From: Phoronis australis
Lineage: Eukaryota; Phoronida; Phoronidae
Length of the DNA stretch: 64,000 bases
Assembly (NCBI GenBank): GCA_002633005.1
Contig: NMRA01000250.1
Location: 417,792-481,791 of the forward strand
Direction: 5' to 3'
Part shown: piece by piece, positions 55,591 to 64,000 of the stretch
Layout: each line of letters starts with the position of its first letter
Numbering within the stretch: the first letter of the stretch is position 1
Notes under the pieces: generated by a model
Told to the model about the DNA's origin: nothing
Databases searched by the model: none
Seen by the model: the letters and a program-made list of their open reading frames with translations, nothing else
Translations under genes and position numbers: made by a program

Positions 55591-56791
55591 CCCAGTTTTG
55601 TTACGCACAGATAAACAAACTGTGTACCGTGTTTTACCTCCACAGTTCTTCATTTTCCAATTTAACTTCCTTTTAAGTACAGCACACGGCACGATTACAG
55701 TTATTTCACTCTAACGTGATCTCACGTAATACACGCGCTTTTTTACTTGCATAACTAAGGCAGTCGCCTTTTCAATTGAGGCAAGGGTCACAGTTTTATT
55801 TGTAGGCGAAAAGTTGTACCTATTTTACTAAACTATTAACATCCAAGGAATTGTTTTTAAAACAATTCTATTAAAAAAATAACATTTACGCAGAAATATT
55901 ACGACTTTTCATCTCAGGAACTTCTGTTTTTTACTTTTTTAGTAGGCCGTTACTTTACAATAGTTCAGTCATCACCGGTTAACGAAGACTCAGTTCTTCA
56001 AACACCTTCCAATTCATGAACGTACACGTACCTGGAATTTCCGAAAATAGGACCACTCAAAAGTACTCCCAAGGGCGTATTTTTGGAAAATGTTCCATAC
56101 GGACGCCATCAATGGGTCCGGCAACTGTTCAGCTGCATTGACTGAATGATGTTTTAGTTAAAAATCTGACGGATTGTTTTAAAATACGTATATAATATTT
56201 TTCAATACAAGGTATTGGCAAGGCTTTTTACCATCTGGGATCGCAATTTTACTCAAAGTATCATTTAAGGAGATATTGGGACCACAAATTGACCAATCAC
56301 TACTGAATCACTAGTGAGAACCCGACTCTGAAATACGTTTTACGGCTAGACTCCGCGTTTGAAGCGCTACATGAGAGACTATGCTACGTTTATCCGTGGC
56401 CACAGACACAGTAGAAAAGAGTTAATGTGCAACTCCCATCTCCGATCGGAAAGTGTCTTGCCAGTATCTTCAGAGAATCAAGTCTCCGAAAGTGGCCCGG
56501 CTCAGACCGGTTGGGGAACCGAGTGAATAACAGAGTTGTTCACCTATCGAGAAAAAATGAACTAGCGTACTCTTCAGCGTGGAAGACCAGAAAACTAATG
56601 CAACGAAAACTTCGCTGAGGTGAAAATGTTGTTGTGAATAAAGTGATGCGTCCGTGTCAAAGGAACTGGAATTTAGTGTAGGTAATTGTCTGCGTATAAA
56701 TGTATTACCATACCGTTCTGTCATCGTTTAGTGTGTTCTGAGACTTAGCCTACCAGTAAAAAGTCAGTGCCCACTCGCCCTCTCGCTCTGA
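55591..56791. other. Intergenic between copia and the next minus-strand gene
   Basis: No supported exon. Frames at 56427-56618 (plus) and 56470-56724 (minus) overlap and match nothing I know. The stretch contains the repeat at 56020-56320. Confidence 0.4.
56020..56320. repeat. Repeat pair member (partner 49170-49440)
   Basis: Same ordered blocks as the partner in the Ig-gene intron: ggaatttccgaaaatagg, caaaagtactcccaagggcg, ggattgttttaaaatacgta, ttaaggagatattg. Confidence 0.45.
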
Positions 56792-59700
56792 CTAAGTTTT
56801 AGCTGTTGTTTGAGCAGTCGCTGTCTCGGTATCGGCACAGCCCACTCGGCCTCGTCTTTTCTTTTTTGGCTGTCCAGCTGGTGGCCCCTCCAGAGCCATT
56901 TGTACATTTAATGCCATAGCTAATTTCTCATGGAGAAAAGCTGAACTCAGTGCTGAGCAGCTGGCAGACAAGATCCTGAAGCCTCAAGACTCGATACTCG
57001 AGTATTTACTGACTTAACGGAAACTGTAGTCGTAGTCCTAAATCTAAGACCTAACACAGTAAATTACTGTTTTAGACCATAAACAGCCGTAGTTGCCAAT
57101 TTCTTGGTGTTGACAGGACTGTCCTAATTTATCCAGGAAAAGCATTAGAATGCCCCACCAAAGTTTAAAAAACAGGCCAGGTACTGTTGGTTTTTATCTG
57201 TGTGTCGGCTTATTTTTGTGCTTTCCACACCAGGCTTATAAAGTTTACTAACTATCAAAGTGAGTATTTACCCGACACATTGGCCAAATAAATCAATTTT
57301 AGCTGTTTCTTTCAACAAACTTTTCAACTTTCTTAATAAAAGACGAAGACTTACCTTTAAGATTAAGAGCTAGGTTCTATTTGAAATTCCACCAAGGTTG
57401 GTTTGATCAGTGGCTCTGTTTAAAAAGAAAACTGTTTTAAATTCTAGTGTCATGGTAACCATTTCATAACTTTAAAAGAAGGCAACGTGAACTTGAACAG
57501 CAGAATCTGAAGTGGCGATTTGAAGAAAAGAATTTAAATTATCAGTTCCATGGTATCAGAAAAACAAGTGTCATTTGGCCTGTAAAAATTGACTTGTTGT
57601 CCGTAATTGTTATATGAGTAGCAAAAATCAGTTTAGTTTGCCCACAAGGCTGGAACTTCATATTTTTGTTTAGTGTGAACACTGAAGTTGTCTGGTGAAT
57701 AACAAAAAATGTCCAACTAGGTTGTGACATCGTTAAGAGGCTATTCAGGGTGAATAGAAAATTTGTGTTATTTGGCTGATTAGACTGACATTATTTCGAC
57801 TAAAAGCAACTTTGGAATGTTTGCCGAGTGAATAGCAAAAAATAGTTTTTTGTTGGAAAACGTGTGACTTCATAATTATCGACTAATGAGAACTATAAAT
57901 GCAATGGTCGGAAAAATCTCACAAACCAGCTCATTTGAGAGATTTGTGAGGGTGAGTAACAAAAATCGGTTTATTTGGCTGACTTGTTGGGCAAATAGCA
58001 AAAATGTGCTTACTTAGCCGTCTTTTCAATAAAAGCAAGAAATGAGAGGCACATTGAAAAAGGGTTGATGGTGGTCATGCGTAACTGTTGAACCAATAGT
58101 TATCGCCGTGAGCTGTATACTAACCCCTCACTCCTATGAGCGTGGACATTTTGAACATGTTTGTGAATTTTGTGATTCCTGTCTAGTTTAAATTTTCAGT
58201 CGTGGAGAACATTTTGAGCTTTGGTCTTTTTTGACATTCTTTCATGTTTTGCATTGATTGAATGTAATTTTATTATCCTTCGATTTTGTTAGGACACATG
58301 CAAGAAATATGTGTTGTCAGCCATTTTGTCAGCCATGTTGTTCTTTTGATGTGAGAGTGACTTATTTTGGTCATTTGAACCAGAAAGGGTGAAGTGTGAA
58401 TGGGTTGTTGATAAATTGCTGGCAGTTCAGACTGACTTAATGTTCACTACCATGTAAACATTCTTAAGTATCATGTTCTAAAAAGAATAGTTCATGTGAT
58501 TGGTGTCTCTCCACCCACTTCCCTAAACAGGTTTAAGACAATATTAAGCATTGTGTTTCTACTTTGCTTACAGGAGACGACATTTGGACTCCACAATGCG
58601 ATCATGGTTTTGGTTTATCGTGTACTTTTTGTGCTTGTGACGATCACAGTTATGACGAATGGACTACAAGAATGTAAGTTGAGCATTCGCTGGCCTATGA
58701 ACTCAAATATACCATGGCACGTGTCAGACGTAATCTCCTAAGTTGTACCCTTTGTGAAGTTGTACCCTTTGTGAAGTTTTAAGTAAAATATTTTATGAAC
58801 CCGATTGCTTTACTAGATTTGCGGACTAAAACATTTTGCCAAAATTATACCTTTTTTCGGTTTTCAAATTCTTATTTCAGGTTTTTTAACATTGTGAATG
58901 CCCACAACTTTTCAATGTCTGAGGGTAGCTACTGTAAAGAACTTGAAATCAAAGTAATACTTTTGGTCAGGGACTCATCTGAGATTTCAAAAATGGGGTG
59001 TTCAAAATGCTTTTCCCAATTACTCAGGGCGTCCATTACAGAGACTGTGTGACTGCCTTATTTACGACCCCAATTAAATTGTAGTTATTGTGTGGTAACT
59101 GTGGAGATATGAGTCTGCAATGAAGTTCATTGTATCTTACATCACATCTTTACTAGATGTTTTACTCTAGATAGGCCAGTGTCCTCTCCCAGAGCTGTTA
59201 GGAAGTTACAAGACACAAATACTTACTTGCTTACTTAACCATTCAAGTGCTAAGCAGGGCACCCAAATGCTGAACAGGGCGTCCTAGCTAGGATGCCTAA
59301 GTTTGAACACCATGGAAGCCTGCTGCATGAAGGCCTGTATTGGTGCTATTTATCACTAATGAACAAAAAATAAGAAAAGGGAATTTCACTCGTCCTTCAT
59401 GTTATGTTCTAAATTGGTGAACTTTTACCATAACCTCCTGTAAAAAGGAATGAATTTTGGGTCCATATGAGTGGTGAAAATCCTAGGTCTTTATCATGAT
59501 GGCTTTGTACTGTTTGTAAAAGGTTGAAAAGTTCGTTGCCACTTGCAGTTAGCTTTTAATGCTGGAATTGGTGTGGAAGCACACACATTCTCGGCCAAAA
59601 GCTCATTAACGATAAACTAATCCAATCATTCCCTGCACAGTTGTGTCAGTTTGACGTTACAGTCGTCTGACTACCATAATGTAAAAATAAAAAAATAATG

Positions 59701-61485
59701 GTTTTGAGGATATTCAAGGCAGCAGCATAGTGCCAGCAAAAGTGACCCACATTCACTGTACATTCACAATGTTTTTGCTGCTTGCGAAAGAAGTAGCAAA
59801 AGTGCTGTTATTTTAGCTAGCGTGTGAACGGGCTCAAAGGTGTGACTATTTGTCAAGCTACATGAATTCCCAGTTTTAAAACATCTGACCAGTTCAACTT
59901 ACAAGATTTCGCACTCTACCTTCAGCAAAACCACGCTGGTTTCATTTTTGTCAAACATTAATCATGAAATGTTTGCTGTAATGAAGGACTTAATTTTCTG
60001 AACTGATTAGTTTAAACTGAGGAAAGGCATTTAAGAATTGTTCTAATGATCACTTTGATGAGTTGATGGACTGTTTTAAGAAATCAAGCATAACCTTTTG
60101 AACTTTGGTGTCAGGTAGTTGCATAGTTACCGTAAATAATACTGATTTGTGGATGCTATCGAATGTTAACACTTAACATTATGTTGACGTTAAAAAACAA
60201 GATTTATGGGTAGAATGCCATGTTGCTTTATTATCGTGTTCAGGTTATTCTGGAAATTCTAAATGTGTATTGTATTTGTATAGTTAACTCTCAGGACAGT
60301 TTACTAATAAGCTAATGCTATGGTGGTTATGAGATGTGTTGACACTGGCCCAGGTAGACTCCTCAAATGTAAACAGTTGAAACTGGGAGGGATTCCTTCA
60401 CAGTCATATGAGTTTATTGCCAGTGTGAGTAAAAACATCTTATCTGCAGATTTAAGGTCAATGTCTACCAGCGATAACTCTTTGAAGCTGTCTATAATAT
60501 TTGGTGCATCTGCGGTGTAATAAATAGATGATAAACACGTTTACTCATCAGGTCACGGTTAGAATTAACAAAAAATTAAACTTGTACGTGTATTTTTGCT
60601 TGAACAAACTTTAGAAACTTGAAGCACAACCAATAACTTGTGAAAAGCATTCATTGAACTGTGAAAGTAAAGCAAACAGTCACTTAGAGCAGTCTGTTAG
60701 TCTGAAAGCACATTTTGTCGAATCTTGGTCATGTTGTCCTGTAAAGTTTTAGTTTAAGTCAAACTCTGCAAAGTTCAACTTGAATTTGATAAACACTTGC
60801 TTGGAAAATCTGGTTTAATTGTTCATTGATTGGAGACGTCTTCTAATTACTGAGGTGTTAAACAGATTTAAAAATTGTTGTGTTTAGTTGTTGCTACAAT
60901 TGTTACAGCAGCAAATTTCTGTTATCTCTGCGTACACCTGTGTATTGGCATGTGCTTTCATATTATTGGCGTGGGATTTAATAACATCGTATGCTGGCAG
61001 TGGTCTGTACCTGCAAATATATGGTCGATGGCCTTCTCCCAGTTGTTAGGTTTTGTTGAATTTTGCAAATCTGCTCACATGAGATGAGACACATACTTGA
61101 ATGCTAACTGTTCGCTTGGATGGCATTCAAGGCTGTCAAATTATATCTGTTTGAGGTGGAAATCAATAAAATGTCCACAAACATGCTTAAATGACTTCAT
61201 TTTTCACTCATCAGTTACGGTGAACTGAATGATGATAGGAAATGTACAAAAATTGATTTTCTGTTTTTGAATCTCGAAACATCATAACTCATAGTCAGGA
61301 ACAAGCGATATGTGCAGTAACTCCTGTATTGACAGTGCATCATTAGAATGCTCTACGTTTTCATACCTCTTTTTCTTCTGGAGTGGTTTCCCTAAAAACA
61401 CTGCTGGGATTAACAACTGCTGACAGATTGTGTCTAAAGCACTTGGTGCTTCAATTTTGGGAACAAGTATCGGTTCCATTTCCTT
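56792..61485 (-). CDS. Unrecognised protein with NLS-like tail: last two exons
   Basis: Two minus-strand exons are bounded by good splice sites and agree in phase. The first is 61485-61367 (atattttcag|AAG to AAGAG|GTATGA, 39 codons plus 2 bases). The second is 56975-56792 (ggcttcag|G to TAG, 60 residues). The joined frame reads KEMEPILVPKIEAPSALDTI...PAVFLGKPLQKKKR, then ILSASCSALSSAFLHEKL...LEGPPAGQPKKKRRGR, and ends in a Thr/Ala-rich tail. Amphipathic helices followed by the basic cluster PKKKRRGR suggest a nuclear protein. I do not recognise the family. The intron between these exons (4.4 kb) contains the signal-peptide exon of the opposite-strand CUB gene. Earlier exons, in phase 0, should lie above 61485 and were not found. 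The first exon is well supported; the join could miss an in-phase exon. Confidence 0.5.
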
Positions 61486-62874
61486 CTGAAAATATTTCAA
61501 AATCGTGCGAAAATCCCCTCTCAAGCCCAAAAAGTCTCATACAATGGTAAAACAAATTAAAACATTATTTACAGTGATATGGAGCCAATATTTGGTTTCA
61601 AAATCGAGGACCCTGGTGAAAAACCAATATGAAGAGCGAAAATCTATGCATACACATCCTTGAGCTTAGATTTGTGGGTCACGAGTCACCAGAATCCTGA
61701 AGCTGTTCCGTAAACTGTCGGCTGTTTCTGGATAAGATTGAGATTATGTGGGACCCAAGGAAAATGTCCATATTTGGCAAACTTCGGAATTTCATATCTC
61801 AAAAACGACCTATTGGATTCATATGAAACTTTCAAGTAGTCATACTATGCTGTTTGTATGACAGAACTCTGTTAGGAATTGTTTTTAAAATGTTCCACTT
61901 TTGCATGAGGGGCTATCGAAAAATAGGGCTGATTTGATTGATTTTATGAAAAAGAATTAAATTTGTATAAAACAAAACGATATTTGTGACAACTAACAAC
62001 ATTGTTAAAATCTCACCTTGAATATTTATATGAAATAAAATTTGATCTGATGTTATTGGTTCCATTGCTTGAGAAATGTACCTTTTTCTAAATTTTACTG
62101 AAAGACGTGGTCACGTGACCAGTTTTATATAAGATCAGTAAAATGCCAAGGATCAATTTCAGTAGCCTTTCTACTTATTCAGAAAATATACCGAGTTAAG
62201 ATTTATCGTTTTAGCATATTTGGCTGAATACGCAGACCTGTCATTCATGTCCTAAATGACCTTGAGCTACAGTGTGTTCTTGCGTCTGTGATAAACTAAA
62301 TTTGAAGCTTCTTGAAATTCTGCTAAAATGAGCTTATATCTGCGCCTGTTGGCATTGCTGCTGTGAATGACGGCTATCCTTTGTCTGTATGGCGTCTCGC
62401 GCTATTTGGAAGTGTTTGCTGCTATGGTAAAAATTCTCGAATTTGGGACAGTCTCTTGAATTTGAGACACGGAAACTCCTGCAAAAATTGAATTTTCTTT
62501 TTTCTACAGTCTGAGACAAGGACGATTTTGGTGTTCACCATGTGTTTTAAATCAGATTGGGTAATTTTTCCCTCTTTTTGGTGATTCTTGAATTTGGGAC
62601 GGCCAATATTGGTTCCTTCTAAAATTTGGGACAAGCCCTAACCTTGAGCAAAATGAATTATCGAAGAATTTTTACGATAATGAAAATGACCAAGTGTTTG
62701 TTGTTGTCTGTTCTAATATCCATTGAACTTGTCTTTATTTTGTCACCGGATGCAGATGGCATGGACCAGAACTGTGACAGGGACCAAGTGATTAGGACAG
62801 ACAGTGCAATAGTTCGCTCACAGGCCACCAACAAGTACTATAGTCATGGAGTGAATTGCACTCGGCATTTCCAG
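58574..62874 (+). CDS. Secreted or membrane CUB-domain protein, 5' part
   Basis: Exon 58574-58673 follows a good acceptor (tttgcttacag). It has an ATG at 58604 encoding a signal peptide, MVLVYRVLFVLVTITVMTNG, and ends GAAT|GTAAGT in phase 1. Exon 62756-62874 (ccggatgcag|AT to CCAG|GTAGGC) starts in phase 1 and ends in phase 0. It begins YGMDQNCDRDQVIRTDS and continues to SHGVNCTRHFQ. Two Cys 28 residues apart, followed by a hydrophobic F, are the opening strands of a CUB domain, where the second Cys is normally followed by C-x-W/F-x. CUB domains bind proteins and sugars in extracellular complexes. Alternatively, an ATG at 62653 opens a frame with its own hydrophobic leader (TKCLLLSVLISIELVFILS) directly into the same CUB start, which may be an alternative first exon. 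The rest of the gene lies to the right and was not found before 64000. Confidence 0.6.
61740..62060 (+). repeat. Repeat family D, copy 5 (reference copy)
   Basis: Longest undisrupted member: gggacccaaggaaaatgtcc, cttcggaatttcatatctca, aattgtttttaaaatgttcc, cacttttgcatgaggggcta, aacaaaacgatatttgtgac. Non-coding; ends not defined. Confidence 0.5.
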
Positions 62875-64000
62875 GTAGGCTTAGGAATTCCTGAATCAGT
62901 TACTCAAGACTAGACCACACGCAAAATAATGTGAATGCTCAAAAATCTGTACCGTCAAACAAATTAGATTGAGACGGTTTAATGTGCCAAGTATTCCACA
63001 TTTGACCTCTGACCCAGGTGACCCCTGACCCAGGTGACCTCTGACCCAGGTGACCTCTGACTCAGATGTAGTATACTAGTAGTTGTGGAAAACTTGATGT
63101 TAGTGTTAACTCAGAAGGTAATCTTTTTCAGCATTTGAATAATTTCTTCAGACAAATGAATCTAATCAACAAATCGACTCACGAGTGAGTGTGCTAATAT
63201 AAATAACCACACTTGTTGTGAACCCAGATGAGCACATGCAATCTCACTTTAAAGGGCCATACACTGATCCACCAACGAGTTCATCTTCGTCAGTATTTTT
63301 ATTTTCAGAAATCACTTTCGCATTATATCCAGGTTCTCATTCGTACCCTTACATACATTCACTAGTACGACTGAGCTCAGATAAGTAGGAGACACGTGTA
63401 AAGCTCCAAACCTGGTCTTTCTTACAGGATTCCTAAGCAAAACCAATGTGTAACACCGTCTCCACATCAGCATATAAAAAGATTGATTGAAGACCTGATA
63501 GTGTTGTCTGATTAAGTTTATCATGGATCTCTTGCAAGCTTGCGTTATATTTGTGATTGGATGGACTTGTGCGTTACCTGTAACCCTTTTGGGGTGGGGC
63601 CTCTTCCACCTGATAACATCATCGGTCGTGGTCATTCCAAATTCTGACCAGTGCGATACCTTTGTGATGAGAAACAATGATAGTATGAAATCCTGAAAAA
63701 ACCCTGAGGCAGTGGTATTTCCCACCACCCACCCATTGTGGCAGTTACGAAAATCAACAATGAAAACTGCTATCCATGTTAATACAGTTTTCAACCACAC
63801 CCTCTTGTGGTTGGCATCTTTTTTGTTCGTTCAATCGAAATGATATCACCACCAATACCACAAAGCCAAATTACACTATACCTTACTGCAAGGCAAAGTG
63901 CCCTTTGGGGGAGGGGCCCTAGGCTCCATTGAGGATACTCCTATGCCTTGGATAACATCTTTGAATGCTTAATTGTAATTACTACATACATTAAGTGGTC
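62875..64000. other. Presumed intron of the CUB gene; unresolved minus frame
   Basis: No further CUB exon seen. A 162-codon minus frame at 63312-63800 contains VWRRCYTLVLLRNPVR-like text (its residues MWRRCYTLVLLRNPVRKTRF). It has a hydrophobic start and no domain I know. It may be a repeat and is not called a gene. Confidence 0.35.
63003..63066. repeat. 16-bp tandem repeat, four copies
   Basis: The unit tgacctctgacccagg repeats four times in register. Each junction gives aggtgacct, and each unit carries TGACCT (or TGACCC), the half-site bound by nuclear receptors. Confidence 0.95.

Overview
The window is invertebrate nuclear DNA. It has introns with GT-AG borders, phase-1 exons for extracellular domains, vertebrate-like single-copy genes (a TMEM101 orthologue), tandem arrays, many short inverted-repeat transposon relics and an intact Ty1/copia retrotransposon. 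The mix of Ig, Sushi and CUB genes with copia and foldback elements suits a marine invertebrate such as a hemichordate, lancelet, echinoderm or mollusc. I cannot fix the species from the sequence. Several N positions show it is a draft assembly.

Layout. 1-31 kb is gene-poor. It holds a striking 39-bp minisatellite (2115-2866), a LINE reverse-transcriptase relic, a tRNA-derived SINE, dispersed inverted-repeat families, and isolated exons on the minus strand. The best of these is a Sushi/CCP exon at 19779-19970. At 31.9-36.2 kb lies a complete three-exon TMEM101 gene (minus). A Mutator-like foldback element sits in its first intron and a 23-bp tandem array in its second. At 37.5-38.4 kb, also minus, is a coiled-coil protein whose coding region is one exon. 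39-47 kb is again repeat-rich. At 47.3-50.7 kb (minus) is a single-pass Ig-superfamily receptor with two Ig domains in one exon, a third in the next, and a membrane/tail exon. A full-length 4,653-bp Ty1/copia element (50933-55585, minus) lies just upstream of it.

From 56.8 to 62.9 kb two genes on opposite strands interleave. A minus-strand gene for an unrecognised protein with a basic nuclear-localisation-like motif has its last two exons at 61367-61485 and 56792-56975. A plus-strand gene for a CUB protein has its signal-peptide exon at 58574-58673 and its first CUB exon at 62756-62874, and it runs off the right side.

Nothing suggests an operon or one shared pathway. The secreted and receptor genes (Sushi, Ig, CUB) are of kinds often used in invertebrate recognition and adhesion, but that is inference. 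The most informative structures are the mobile elements: the copia element whose gag-pol start codon lies inside its own LTR, the 9-bp-TSD foldback element, a 98-bp hairpin family, and nested families at 43 kb. All splice sites were placed by eye, with reading-phase agreement as the main check.
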